Source of the DNA: Litsea cubeba
Taxonomy: Eukaryota > Streptophyta > Magnoliopsida > Laurales > Lauraceae
Assembly: GCA_012931725.1 (NCBI GenBank)
Contig: CM022955.1
Location: forward strand, 12,258,137 to 12,322,136
Direction: 5' to 3'
DNA length: 64,000 bases
Of the stretch, positions 1 to 11,517 are shown piece after piece. Position 1 is the first letter of the stretch; each line of letters begins with the position of its first letter. A model generated the notes under the pieces. It ran no database searches and was not told the origin of the DNA. It saw nothing but the letters and a program-made list of their open reading frames with translations. The translations under genes and the position numbers were made by a program.

Positions 1-1106
1 ACCTTCGGTCACCTATTCGGCTGGCTGAACTCAAGAATTCGGCTAACCGAACCATGTCAGTCAGTTCATGGTCAGCTTTCCAGAAGCTGAACTTCACTGA
101 GAAATCAACCAAGATGGGTTCGGTCAGCCGAACTGCGCCCAGAACTTCAGAATTTCTGAGTCCAGCACTTCAGAAATTCTGAAGTGAAATTCTGAATTTG
201 AACTCCATGAGTTTTAACAACTTCCACGTCATTCTAAATCAATAGAAATACATATACTTGCCTTGTTTGAGATTAATTGACGAAAACCCCTTTGTTTAGC
301 TTGATTCTTGAGATGAAAATCTCCAAATTGAAACCCTCTTTCAACCTAAAATCAAAACCAATTCACAAAAAGAACTCCTATGAGCTATTTGTACTAAAAA
401 CCATTCCTAAACACTTAGGAGAACTTGGAAACTTTAAAAAGAGTTCAAGCTACTTACTTGCAACCTTATGAAGAGAAAACTTGAGCTTTCTCTCAAGCTC
501 CAACTCTAAGTAAATTGAAGGAGAAGATGAAGAAGATGAAGTAGCTTTAATCCACTACCAAATCACTTGAAACCTTCAATCCTTGACACTTGATGGAAGG
601 AAAATGGAAGAAGAAAAAAAAGAAAAAGGCTAGGGTTTGCTCTTCTTCTCTTGGGCTGTAAAATGAGTGAATGGACTCAATTTGAGTTTATCTTATCCAA
701 TATAAGAAAAAGTTTACACTTAGCCCCTCATCTCTAACTCTATTTACAATTCGAGTCAAATAAAAGGTCATTTGATCCAATTCTTGTCAAATGATTTCAA
801 GTTATTATGAAAGTTAATGTACTCTTTGAGATACATACGTTGGTATCAAGAGTGACCGTATTCGACGAAATACGCGGAAATCCATATTTACAAAAAAAGT
901 CATTATTTTCCTTTGTTTGAGTCTAAAATCAATTCAAATCATTCCATCTCATTCATTTACACTTCATTAAGCCCAAATCAATCATTTGAGGCTAATTCAA
1001 TTCCATTTGGTCATTAATCATCAGTTAGCTTAATTAAATATGATTACTTAGCTTTAATTCTAATTAATTAAAGTTAATATTGATTAACTCGAGACGGGGT
1101 GTCACA
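1..1106 (-). mobile_element. Partial Ty3/gypsy (Del/Tekay-like) LTR
   Basis: Read on the minus strand, this block begins at 1106 with TGTGACACCCCGTC, the typical start of Del/Tekay-type chromovirus LTRs, and runs off the left window edge. Its terminal 400 bases resemble, in the opposite orientation, the start of the solo LTR at 4411: both have a run of TTAATTAA-rich sequence, then a segment containing TTCGTCGAATNNGGTCA. Bases 1-150 hold the same TTCGGNNAACCGA-like repeats as 5540-5910. No coding domain is visible. The short open frames here are not genes. Family assignment is by terminal motif only. Confidence 0.5.
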
Positions 1107-2343
1107 CATTTATCAAGCTAGTAAGGTTTTTCTTCCTTGTAACACAAACTTATCTTTCCTGGTAATCAATTTTCTGCCTTACTATGCCCATTGCAGTTTA
1201 GGTCTAACAGGGGGACATTTGTCTAGTGACTTTTCACGAATTAAAAAAAATAAAAAAGTACAAAATCTTCCACAGAAGACAAAAGTATTTGTTTTTCTTT
1301 TTTTTTTTGTGAGGCTTTTGTCATCAAGGACATCACATAAGGAGAAAGATGATTTCACAGTTTCTTGGCAGTATAGTACTAAGGTGGGGCAAGGGTATAT
1401 AGATTGGATTTCTCCATCTTAAGAAGATCCTCCTCATCTTCAAAATATTTTGTTAGGGCTAGACAAAAGGCCTTTTCGTTGTCAGTTGAGATTGAGACCC
1501 ATGAACAAAAGGCCATGGCCCAACCCAAAACAACTGCAACTTTGTCCAACTCAACCCATAACATCAAAGGCACAACTACATCAAATTAAAGTAAAATCTA
1601 CCTACTTGAAGATATTATCGCTCTCCTCTCTTACAAATCTTGCTCTTTTATAAATGAATAATTTGTTTGACGAATTCTTAAAGAAACTCTACAACTAGAA
1701 TTTCCAAATGTCTATCTCAAGAAGCATTCAAAATTATAGATTTCCAATCACTATTTCAGCTGCTTCAATGTAGCTGGCCTAGTATTCCCTCTATCATGTA
1801 GAGAATTAAAGTTTAGGAAGTGTACGCCTGCATAGCTAATGCACTTCTGAATAGGCTAAAAGTGCATACACTATACTTCAAGTCGAAGACCTCATCTAAG
1901 GAGATTTGTTGAAGACCATCAACCAGTCCTCAATTACCAAGACATTTCAGAATTTAATTTAGTTCAACCATATGTACCCTGATTATTAAGGTTTGGTTTA
2001 AAAGTTCTGCAATGCATTCATCGATAGTTCTCAGAGAAAATTTTCATTAAAATGGAAATATGGTCATCTAATTTTCAGCTGTCAGCAGCTCATCTGCAAG
2101 GATTTCTAGAATCTCTACTCGTCTTTAGGAAAGAAAAGTTCTTGGTGAACAACTTCAAAACAAGAGGCAGCTGATTTGATTTTAGCCTACATGTTTAGCA
2201 CCTTCAGCCAAAATATTGATGATCAAAGCCAAACACCAAATCTTAGGGAAACCAAATGCACATGCATACAAAGAATTTGTTATATAATCAAGGCTAAACA
2301 CAAAATTCAAGATAATTTATAGCAGAAAAAAGGCCACATCCCT
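1107..2343. other. Intergenic, 3' side of the LTO1-like gene
   Basis: AT-rich sequence with no recognisable gene, RNA or bounded repeat. It should hold the 3' UTR of the minus-strand gene that ends at 2344. Open frames at 1379-1653 overlap on both strands and match nothing I recognise. Confidence 0.4.
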
Positions 2344-2790
2344 TCAAAATTCAATATGGTTGACTTCAGATGATTTGGGGTATCCATCATATTCCAACTT
2401 CATGAACAAAGACGCTGAGATTGCACGGAATTTCAGCCTCAATCCATCCATCATTTCTTGAACATTCTCATTCTCTGGATCCAAAATTGGATATTTTTTG
2501 ATCAATTCCTCCATCTGTTTGATGTTCTTCTGAACTCTAGAAGAGAATCTTCTGTGGGAATCCATGCGTATAGCGGCATTCCACATGTCAATGCAGCCCC
2601 GATAAAACCCTAATTCCTCTCCGACTTCAAATCCTAATTTCAAACCCACCTCCCTTCCCTCCTGCTTTCCTGGGGCCAAACCATCATTCAATCCATCTCT
2701 GAAACCCTCATAGAAATGGGTTTCTTCCAGGTTGAGAGAAGAGTCGAAGATGTCTTCAAGATTTTTTGAGTTTGGAGGTGGAAAATTCAT
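2344..2790 (-). CDS. LTO1: LTO1/ORAOV1-like protein, deca-GX3 family
   Basis: Intact single-exon frame of 148 codons, ATG at 2790 and TGA at 2344-2346. Seen: glycines at residues 29, 33, 37, 41, 45, 49, 53, 57, 61 and 65, exactly every fourth residue. This is the full deca-GX3 signature of the Yae1_N domain, within EGFRDGLNDGLAPGKQEGRE and the following LKLGFEVGEELGFYRG. A mostly helical charged segment follows (about 72-125), and the protein ends Ile-Glu-Phe. Known: Lto1 with Yae1 forms an adaptor that brings the cytosolic iron-sulfur (CIA) targeting complex to the ABC protein Rli1/ABCE1, needed for ribosome biogenesis and recycling. Clients and adaptors of that complex carry a C-terminal [LIM]-[DES]-[WF] tripeptide, and IEF fits it. 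Inferred: a functional cytosolic/nuclear adaptor. Length is normal for the family, and there is no signal peptide or membrane segment. Confidence 0.9.
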   Translation of the reverse strand: MNFPPPNSKNLEDIFDSSLNLEETHFYEGFRDGLNDGLAPGKQEGREVGLKLGFEVGEELGFYRGCIDMWNAAIRMDSHRRFSSRVQKNIKQMEELIKKYPILDPENENVQEMMDGLRLKFRAISASLFMKLEYDGYPKSSEVNHIEF

Positions 2791-4410
2791 GATTTTTTAT
2801 AATTGAGAAGCTCACTTTTGGTGTATACTAGAACCTCGTTAGTAAGGAGTGAGTGAAATAGGGCTTGCTCACTCGGTTGTGTGGACCTGCAAAACATTCG
2901 AGACAAAATGTAAAAAATTTTAATGGAGTATAATAATCAATATTTATTGTCATTAAGAACCATGCTATAAATAAACAAAAGGTTTAGAGCCTGTCTATTT
3001 GCATTAAAAATATATAGGAAAAGCTTATTAAAGAGGTGAGGGGTGAAAGATTTAAAGTGATGATGTAGATAGCATTTAAGGTGAAGGATTTAAGGTGGAG
3101 ATGTAGATAGCAGTTTAAGGTGAAGAAAAGCTTTTCTACGCATGTCAATGGCTCACCAAGGGGAAGGAGTAGGCCGAAGAGGATGTGAATGGTAATAGTA
3201 CGGCTGGATCTCAAGAAGTGCTATCTATCCGAGGATTACTACTTAGTATATATCGGAATGGAGAAACAAGATTCATATAGCTGACCTGAACATAGTTAGG
3301 ACAAGGCTTTGATGATGTAGACAGGACCTTCACTTTCCAATGTATTGAATTGCTAGGGAAATGGTTGGGCATTCATTTATCATCTTCTTTTGATTTTATT
3401 AATCTCAAAGGAAATGTTATTTTTGCTCATTTTTTGAAATTTACCTTTGATCTTCATTTTTAACCACTTATGATATGAATCCAATGTGTTCAATTGCAAA
3501 CAAAAAGGCCCTTAAGAAGATAATAACTAAGTACCAACCAGTTGCTTCAACCAAAATAAAGAGTAAGATCTCAGTATGATGGTGGTTATGGCATGATATA
3601 TATGAACCTATTCAGATTTGTACTTTTCACACTAGTTATCTCAGTATTATACAACGAAATGACGAATGTATAAGCAACTTAGATATCTACATTAACTCTA
3701 CAATGACATGTCCATGTACAAGTCCTAAGCCTTCGACATCTCATGCTTCCTGTGAGTGAGAGAAGTGAAATTCCAGTGAGGCCCACTTATTGAAAATTTC
3801 AACCGCTCAAAACGAACACCCTCTTCTTGTATAAGTTGTTGCCAAATTTTGCACTAATAGGAATTGGCCCCATCGTAAGCATAAGTAAGATCAGTCTAGT
3901 GAAGAAATTGTTCCCTATAACATGAGAAAGAACTAAGTAATAATTGCCACTGCCAATGCACTATACATTAATTTGTGAAGTTCAAAGCATAAAAATTTTG
4001 TGAAGGATATTGGTATAAATAAACACGTTTAGATTTGTACCTTTCACAATTTTGTGGTCTTTTAGGATGTTATGAAGTACATGATGACAACAAATTGAGA
4101 AGGTTTTTTTTTTTTTTATAACGACAACAAAATGAGAAGATGACCACAGAGAAGATTTCGCGATGGAATTGTATTGCTATCCATCAGCCCTGAGGGTCTT
4201 ATCTTACATTCATTACAGAATAAATACAGAAGGACAGAAGGAAAAAGGAGATTATCTCCCAACTAATCACACACCCAATTAATGAGCTAAAAAGATATTA
4301 GTCTATCAATATAAAATTCTATCCTCATCAAAAGTATATTCCCATCAATAATGGTACATGCTTATCTGCAATGATCCTTTTTTTTATGACACTCCATAGG
4401 ACTAGTTTAC
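2791..4410. other. 5' flank of LTO1-like gene, then probable copia 3' LTR
   Basis: The promoter of the minus-strand gene must lie just right of 2790, but no clear TATA box is seen. The part next to 4410, read on the minus strand, starts TGTAAACTAGTCC. It follows directly from the copia coding fragment at 7005-7241 once the solo LTR is removed, so it is probably the copia element's 3' LTR; its far end is not resolved. A two-copy imperfect repeat lies at 3047-3124. Nothing else is recognised. Confidence 0.35.
3047..3124. repeat. Two-copy tandem repeat, about 38 bp
   Basis: Two imperfect copies of a unit with the core GATGTAGATAGCANTTTAAGG stand head to tail about 250 bases upstream of the LTO1-like start codon. 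No function is evident. Confidence 0.6.
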
Positions 4411-5539
4411 TGTTACACTCCATCCCGAGTTAATTAGGATTAACTCTAATTAATCAAGATTAACATGATTTAAGTGAGATTAAACAACTTAATAGTGATT
4501 AATGATTAATGTGGATTAGATTAGTCTCGAATAGATGAAATTAGCTTAATGAGATGATTTGGAAGGCATTAAGTTGTTGATAAAGTTGGATTTTAGATTC
4601 AAATAAATGAAGTGAAGGAGTTTTCTGTAAATACTAATTTTCGTGTATTTCGTCGAATGTGGTCAAGTTTGGTACCATCATGTGTATTTTGATGAGTACA
4701 TCAATTTTCATAATACACTCAATTACATTTGACTTAAGATGAATCAAATAAGCCTTGGATTGACTTGAAATGGAAATAAGCATAGTAAATGGGGGTTGAG
4801 TGTAAAATTTTGTTGATAAGGTTCAAAGGAACTAAGAGCTGGAATCACTAGAGCATTCCAGAGAACCAAGAGGCCTGAGTTCAACACTTCTTCTTCTTCT
4901 TCGTTTCTTCTTCCGTTTTCTTTGATCAAGTGCTTGGAAAAGATTTGTGCCAGTTGGTTATAAGAAAAGGAAGTTGAGAATTTCACCTTCTCCATCATCT
5001 TTTACAAGTTGCTTTGGATCTTTGGAGATTGAGTTTAAGGAAAACCTGAGATTTTCTCTTTGTAAGATACAAGTAAGTGATTTGAGTTCTTTGTACAGAT
5101 TTCAAATTTAAATTAGATGATAGACAGCTCATGGGCTTCATATTTGTGGTTTTTATGATGTTAGGGTTAGTAGAGAGAGTTCAAGAGGTGGGATTCATCT
5201 CTAATTGAGCTTTATGAAAGAGGGCTTTGTGTTAAACATCAATAGAGGCAAGTATAAACGCTGACTTATGTTTATATGTTAGTGAATTGATTTTTATTGA
5301 GTTTTGTTGTAGTTTTGGTTCAACTCTATTCATAGAATCTGATTTATGTATATGAATTGGAGAAGAAGATTGATTGAGTGATGAAATGATATCGATATAG
5401 ATTAAATAGTGATTAGAAGTGTTTTCTTATGTGAAAATGATGTTTGAGGAAGGGAACAGGAGGTTCCATAATTTTCTGCAGGTTGTAGAGAAGTTAAAGT
5501 CAGAACAAAATTCTGAATCAAATTCTATAAAAGTTTTAT

Positions 5540-5910
5540 GGGTAGTTCGGTCAACCGACATGTGACCGAATGGCCGACCACGATGTAAAAGAGAGAAAAT
5601 TCACGTCTCTGGTTTGCGAACCGAGAGATGACCGAACTTAGTTCGGTCAATCGACAAAAGGGTACTCGGTCGAACGACATGTCGACTAAGTATGTTGTGA
5701 ATTCAAAGAATTAAAGGTCTCTGGATTTTGAGTCGACAAGTGACCGAAGGGTTAACCGACATGGTTCGATTAACTGAGGGTTAATCGAGAAGTTGACCAA
5801 AGTTGGAAACAAGAATAGAAAGCGAACAATGAGCTTCTAGGAAGCTAGCCGAGGAAATTCGGTTAACCGAGTTGTACAGTTCGGTCGACCAAAAAGTGAC
5901 CGAACAGTTA
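5540..5910. repeat. Cluster of GGTCAACCGA-type near-palindromes in the LTR
   Basis: At least eight variants of TTCGGTC(A/G)ACCGA and TTCGGTTAACCGA occur within 370 bases, often with flanking GTGACCGAA. The same motif type is present in the independent LTR at 1-150. Clustering inside an LTR suggests protein-binding sites or an old subrepeat, but nothing in the sequence identifies the binder. Confidence 0.6.
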
Positions 5911-6359
5911 ACTAAAATTAATAATTTGTCTGATTTAAAATTTGTAATTATGAGAAAAGAGCCTATTGATTAAATCAAGGCTGTTAACATTGTTTATACC
6001 TCCATAGGTGTTAATAAAGGGAACTTTAATGTACAAATTCATATAAGTTGTGACGTCTATCGAGAATAACACGTGTACTTTAAATAATTGAAAATTACAC
6101 TCAAATGGTTGGTATTGTTTAATGAAACTTGTACACGAATTATATCCAAAGTGAATCTTAAATTGAATTGAATCCTACAAGGATTATTTGTTGAATTATA
6201 ACCAAATTACTTAATTATATTGAGTTTGGCACTACATGATGGTTTCTATAAGCTCATTATAGCTGTTACTGCTGCAGAAGATTATTTGACAGTATTCCGG
6301 AACTCCATCGTGATGTCAGTTGTCCCTGGCCTGGACACTGATAATTCCCACAATATGAA

Positions 6360-6455
6360 TCCTTCCGTATGGAAGATGGTAATCATTCCGTATGGAAGAT
6401 GGTAATCCTTCCTGTTTAGGAAGATGGTAATCATTCCTTTTAAGGAAGATGGTAT
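6360..6455. repeat. Short tandem array GGAAGATGGTAATC
   Basis: Four spaced copies of GGAAGATGGTA(ATC), with connecting segments such as ATTCCGTAT, lie inside the solo LTR. It looks like slippage or a degenerate minisatellite. Confidence 0.65.
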
Positions 6456-7004
6456 ATGGATGGAAATGTTATTGTAGTTACCAAACTATTTAATAAAGCT
6501 CTCACTATTACTGTTTATTTGTTTTAGTCTAACATTGAATTAGACATATTGGAAATGTGATTAGCAGATATGATCATGAATCTATTTATACATTGCTGAA
6601 TTGTCAAATTCACAGTGTTATTGATGGCATTACAGGCCCAGCTGCCCCTGCCTGTCCCGAGGCCGCAACGCCAGCGGAGGAGACCAGCCCGGTTCCTCTA
6701 GGAGGACTCGTAGAGTGGAGATAATATTAGAAACAGAAACTTTTGGAAGTATTTATTTTGGAAACAATCATGCTTTTCATCCTTGCATTGTAATTAAATA
6801 TGCAAGTGGATGTTTGTATAAATTGTAAATGATTTTTTTTTTTTAAATATGAACAATGTATATTTGTTTATATGTTAATATTCCGCATAATGTGTATTTG
6901 ATATCCCTTGTGAGTTTTATGTGATTGAAATTCACGGGAGTAAGTATGCAACGCGACTCGGAGTTAACTTGGTTTAATTTAAATCTCAGGCTCGGGTCGT
7001 GTCA

Positions 7005-7241
7005 TTCACGCTCCTTAAATTAATGTTTGGTGGATCAAACAACATCAAGTTGCTGACTAAAAAATAATGCATGTTTCTTGTCATTGGCTTGGTAAACAAA
7101 TCTGCAATATGAGGGTTTGAAGGTACAAGAGGAAGTCTAATAAGGTGACAATCATGAGCTTCACAAATACAATGATAATCCACTTCAATTTACTTTGTCC
7201 TTTCATGAAACGTGGGATTCGCGACAATTTGAATGGCATTG
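7005..7241 (-). pseudogene. Ty1/copia RNase H C-terminal fragment
   Basis: Minus-strand translation from 7241 leftward reads HNAIQIVANPTFHERTK, then after a break DYHCICEAHDCHLI and PHIADLFTKPM. These are the family's conserved RNase H 'A..NP.FHERTKHIE.DCH..R' and 'IADIFTK' segments. It is cut at 7242 by the next LTR and separated from its own LTR by the solo LTR at 4411-7004. It is a dead copia remnant. Confidence 0.8.
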
Positions 7242-8081
7242 TGATGCAGGGTGTCACATGTGGGACCCAAGTGATGCAAATCCAATTTAATTTCTTATAT
7301 TATTATCGAGTTGTAATTAGGATTAGCTTTCCAAGGATTCTTATTTTATTTCGCAAGGTGACTATCTCTTTTGTTTCCTAGTTTGATTAGTGACTTAGCC
7401 CCTAAGTTTTCTTTTCCTATTTATATGGCATTGTAAAGATTAAAACTCAGAAAGTTGATTAATAATATATTGAGTGGTTAGAGCGTCCTCATTTACAATC
7501 TCTGCAGAGACATGTGATAATGATGCAGGATAGACCCGTGGTCCCCATGGGTCGACCCGCCAATGCACCCAGCCCATCCATCTCGAACAGTTCATTGGGC
7601 CCAGCCCACCTACCAGACCATTAGTTTATATTTATTTTATATTATTTAGTATGGGTTGTTTTAATGGTTTATGTCTTTTAGTTTATTTAAATTTAGATGT
7701 CTTAATCCTGTCCATTGAGGTATTGGATGGTCTAGATTATTTCTAAGTTTTCTCATTTTCTTATATAAGTATATTATAAAGCCTTTTGGCTCCTTGGTTA
7801 ATGATTAAATTAAAAAAAAATTGAGTGACTGTGGATTTAACCGAGTTCTCTCTTCTTTCTTGCCCACGATGGGGAGTTTGGCATAAGGCCCAATTCTAAA
7901 GTGAATGCCTAATCTATCCCTTCCATCCTCCATCTCTACTCTCTTCATCTCTCTATACCCCCCCTCCCCGCGGCACTTGGTACCCCGCTCTTCATCAGAT
8001 AGTGTCTACAGACATGTGCTTCGACACTTTATTGTGCTTTGTCATTTCTCCAAGCATGCCCTAACCCTAGAGCCTGCATCA
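7242..8081 (+). mobile_element. Gypsy LTR-type block with adjoining initiator-Met-like PBS
   Basis: The block begins TGATGCAGGG and ends CTGCATCA, followed by ATTGGTATTAAAGTG. That is a decayed version of the ...CATTGGTATCAGAGC primer-binding site used with initiator tRNA-Met. Bases 7242-7515 match 18797-19095 closely. A second TGATGCAGG at 7521 means that either one 840-bp LTR or two stacked pieces (7242-7520 and 7521-8081) are present. Orientation is plus. The 179-codon open frame at 7905-8444 lies across the LTR end and is not a gene. Confidence 0.55.
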
Positions 8082-8992
8082 ATTGGTATTAAAGTGAAGA
8101 TCCACGTCGCTTCTAATCACCTATCGAAGCCCATCCATCCGTTCCATTATCCATCTCCCTACGAACATATAACCACCCTCCTTCGGTCCAAAGATCCCCA
8201 TCACCAAAACCACATCACCATTCGAATCCCCCTGACCGAATCCCAATCTAGCTACCCAATGCAAACTATTACACCGAACCCAAAATCAAACCAAACAAAT
8301 CCACCTCACCCAAACACCCTCAAAACCCTAATTGAAACTCCAAAATCCAAAATCCCCAATTTTATTGAGGTCCCAGTCCTCAAATCATCCCGTTCAACCC
8401 TGACAAATTCAATTTCAACTCCAATAAACGACACTGCCAGCTGAAATAATATAACGACCAAGAATCCAAGGCCCTTCAAATTCCGCATCGAGACTAGTAA
8501 AAGTATCACATCCACATCATAAATCAAATTACAAGAAGCATAAATAACCAGGCTTTTACCTAAAATATGAACTTTTAGTTAAAAGATTATCCAACCTAAT
8601 AACAATGTCAATTCGAACATAAAATAAAACAAAACTAGAAAACAACTAATTAAAATAATGAAACTAGTCCTTCATCTTTATTTTCTATGTGAACCCATCG
8701 CTCAGAAACGCATGCCGCAACCTATCCCTTGATAGGCATGTTAATCCTTAGTTTCTAAATCCTGGTTTACCTGGATTGGGGCGGCAAAAATAACAACCAA
8801 TGAAACCGAGTGAATAGAATTCTAATCTACATGTGTGCACAATTTCATGTTAAACAGGAATAATAAAGTTGCAGGAAAAACAAGAATGCATTTATTAAAG
8901 TCCGATTAAGTTTTCCTAAAACTAACCTCTAGACAATCCCCTACCCACTTGACCACAATAACTTATGGATGCCTCATATCATGTACAAAGGG
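8082..8992. other. Retroelement-derived sequence without recognisable domains
   Basis: Starts with the decayed primer-binding site, then proline/serine-coding low-complexity sequence (to about 8450) and AT-rich sequence. No gag, protease or polymerase motif was found. From about 8680 onward the sequence resembles a minus-strand gypsy LTR whose limits I cannot set. Confidence 0.3.
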
Positions 8993-9240
8993 CTAACCTA
9001 TAGTCAGTGAAAATAGCTGACCTATAGTCAGGTGATTAATATAAACTGACCTGGGAGTTAGGGAATACATCTAACATATCTGACTTATGAGTCAGGAAAT
9101 CGGGTATATGAGTATATCTAACCTTTGAGTCAGGAAATAACGTATCTAACCCATGAGTCAGGGAATCGGGTATATTTAACCTGTAAGTCAGGGAATAACA
9201 TATCTGACCAGTGAGTCAGGAAATACATCTGTGTCAAGCC
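8993..9240. repeat. Degenerate tandem array with GAGTCAGG(A/G)AAT core
   Basis: About seven imperfect copies of a 30-40 bp unit built on (C/T)TGACC(T/C)ATGAGTCAGG(G/A)AAT, alternating with GGGTATAT spacers. Unit length varies, so this is a decayed minisatellite, probably inside an LTR remnant. Confidence 0.65.
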
Positions 9241-9690
9241 TTGGTATGTGCTAGTGTTTTAGGAGTGTCCAATAGATGGGTCGGGTCCAACTAACCTATT
9301 TATTCAACTGATATACACTTCAAGGTTCATAATTTCTCTTGTTTCATTATATAAACGGCTAGTTGAAATCAGCCCTTTACACAGAATCTGAATTACTTAC
9401 ACCACCCCTCAGATCCATTAGAGGTGTCCGGATTGTGTAAAGTCAATTCCACACTAACCCTTTTCTATCAGGAAGAATAAATTTGAATACAGCATTTTAG
9501 CATAGCTGAATTAATGATTACTAACATGTAGATTACAAACTGTAATTAATTTCAGCAATATAAAAAGATTCCGTACTATTTATCATAACAAATCCAAACA
9601 TTAACAATATATCATTCCTCAGTCCTAAAAGGAATAACTCAGTAAGCATGTATTAGTCCACAGTAAAAGAAGACATATAAGTATAAGTAT

Positions 9691-9995
9691 GGGTAATATT
9701 CAGGTGGGAACTGTTCTCAAATATTATGTGAGACCACCCCAAGTATCAAGTTTGACCCCAAACACATGCCCCTAACCCCTTCATCCGTGGCTCACAAGTT
9801 TAATGGCTTCATATTTAAAAAAATATTCAACTCTCGATCCAACGGTTCAGTCCATTCGGATGTGTGCAAATCCTTGGGATTAGTGACTATCAAAGGGTTC
9901 TTTATTGGTTGCTAGGTTTGGATGGGTTGCTAGTTGGGCCCCGCAAAAAAGTTCTCATATAATAGGTGAGAACTAGTTCTCACTTGAATATTCCC
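9691..9995. mobile_element. MULE-type MITE, 305 bp, TSD TATAAGTAT
   Basis: Terminal inverted repeats GGGTAATATTCAGGTGGGAAC and its complement GTTCTCACTTGAATATTCCC bound the block. Flanks 9682-9690 and 9996-10004 are both TATAAGTAT, a perfect 9-bp duplication diagnostic of Mutator-like elements. It has no coding capacity. Confidence 0.88.
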
Positions 9996-10004
9996 TATAA
10001 GTAT

Positions 10005-11512
10005 TCAACAGACTTTTGGTATTTGGTGTAAAGAATAAATCAAGGGCAAGTTGTAAATAAGTAAAACTATCAGGGTTGAAACCATATTGGCTAAACAGAA
10101 CTCTACCTGGGCCCACTACCCGATCTATGGTTCAGATCTACCATCCAGTGGGCCATGTGGTCCGACCAGAACATGGCATTCATTGCCGATTCATGGTTGG
10201 ATTTCGATGTTTCTGGTTGAAATCACCATCTAAGGGTGTTCCTAGTCATGGGAATCCATTCATTAGATTCCAACATCTGAAAATTTGGATTTTCAATCCT
10301 CAAAACATGGTTTGGGATGCTCACAGCACCATTCTGGTACTGTAGCAATTACTTGATTGATTGAGGAAAACTCAATCCCTCGGAATATAGAGTTGGGGAA
10401 AGCAAAACAACAAAGATTAGACAAGTTTAGAGATCGAATTGAAATCAAGTATATAGACATCAAAGTCATTCACAATGGCAACAACTATCATATATAAGTA
10501 GATGAGAAACTCTACTCACCTTGCTAGGCTCTAGTTGCCAATTTGCTCCTTCTCTAACTACCTAGCTTTGGGGAGACGAGAGAAGAGAGAGGGGTCGTGG
10601 GTCTTTTATATATATATATATATATATGACGCTAAGGTTTTTAGGATTTGCAAATAGGATTTGTGGTTTTATTATTTGTAAATAGGGCCCTGCTCTTTCA
10701 TTTGAAGACCTTCTATGTTTCCAAAATCAATAGCCTTCCAACATCATAAGTTTTTAGAGTGAAATAACACTTTTGTCCATCTCTTTATTATCCCTACATG
10801 AATAATTTCAAAAGCTTAGTCTTATTTTTCTCTAAAGCTTGTAACATTAATAGTTATTATTGTATATTTAGTGGGAGAGAATAACCCAGCATAAATTTCA
10901 ATTTTATTAATACAAGGGTCATTTTATTAAATCTTAATCGCTCATCATGACAATCGATGTATGTACTTATATTTGGTCGTAATTGATCTAATAATCTACG
11001 ATTCACTGTGGAATTGATGAAAGTTTTAAGATAATGACTAGGCTTCATATGCATGAGAGTTATTGAGAGAGAAACTATTGAAAACCGAGATAAAATAATG
11101 TTATTTTTGTAAAATGACATGTTTATCATTGGTTATCAATGATTTAATCTACCCACGACCCATTGTTGGATTGATGAAAGTTTTAAAATAATGATTAGGT
11201 TTCATGTGCATGAGAGAGAACATTGAGAATCGAAATAAAATAATATTATTTTTATAAAATAATATACTCATTTTTGTTTAATGGATGTAAGGCCAAAGCT
11301 ATCATTTAAAAGAAAATCCAAGACAAACTTTATGGTGGTTGGCAATTCTCTTTAGGACGACTAATTTTGGGGACATGAAAGGTATTAAAATGATAAGTCA
11401 GGAGTCTATTTACAAATACTAAAACTATAGGGGCCTATTTACAAATCCTAAAAGCCTTTGGGGGATATATGCAAAATACTCTAATTTATAACTTGGATTT
11501 CCTTTCCTTATA
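10005..11512. other. LTR-like and repeat-derived spacer
   Basis: No gene. Contains an AT microsatellite at 10607-10627. A roughly 100-bp segment is present twice (11010-11108 and 11164-11268), with the shared core TTGATGAAAGTTTTAA(G/A)ATAATGA. Inverted sequences AGGATTTGCAAATAGG (about 10640) and CCTATTTACAAATCCT (about 11430) could be the ends of an old DNA transposon, but no clear TSD was found. Confidence 0.4.
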
Positions 11513-11517
11513 GAAGT

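Larger units (their letters stand above)
4411..7004 (+). mobile_element. Solo LTR, Ty3/gypsy (Del/Tekay-like)
   Basis: A 2594-bp block starts TGTTACACTCCATCCC and ends CTCGGGTCGTGTCA (TG...CA). It is flanked by TTTAC (4406-4410) and TTCAC (7005-7009), a 5-bp TSD with one mismatch. No coding domain lies between, so it is a solo LTR left by LTR-LTR recombination. Removing it joins copia coding sequence (7005 onward, minus strand) to a copia-like LTR start left of 4411, which supports the boundaries. Inside are TCGGTNNACCGA palindrome-like motifs (5540-5910) and a short array (6360-6450). Confidence 0.75.

Noticed and set aside
7905..8444. 179-codon open frame
   Set aside because: Low-complexity Pro/Ser sequence running across an LTR end and primer-binding site; no family resemblance.
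8993..9240. CRISPR-like repeat/spacer appearance
   Set aside because: Repeat units vary in length and sequence and the DNA is plant nuclear; it is a decayed minisatellite.
10640..11470. DNA transposon bounded by AGGATTTGCAAATAGG inverted repeats
   Set aside because: Inverted sequences exist but no matching target-site duplication could be found.
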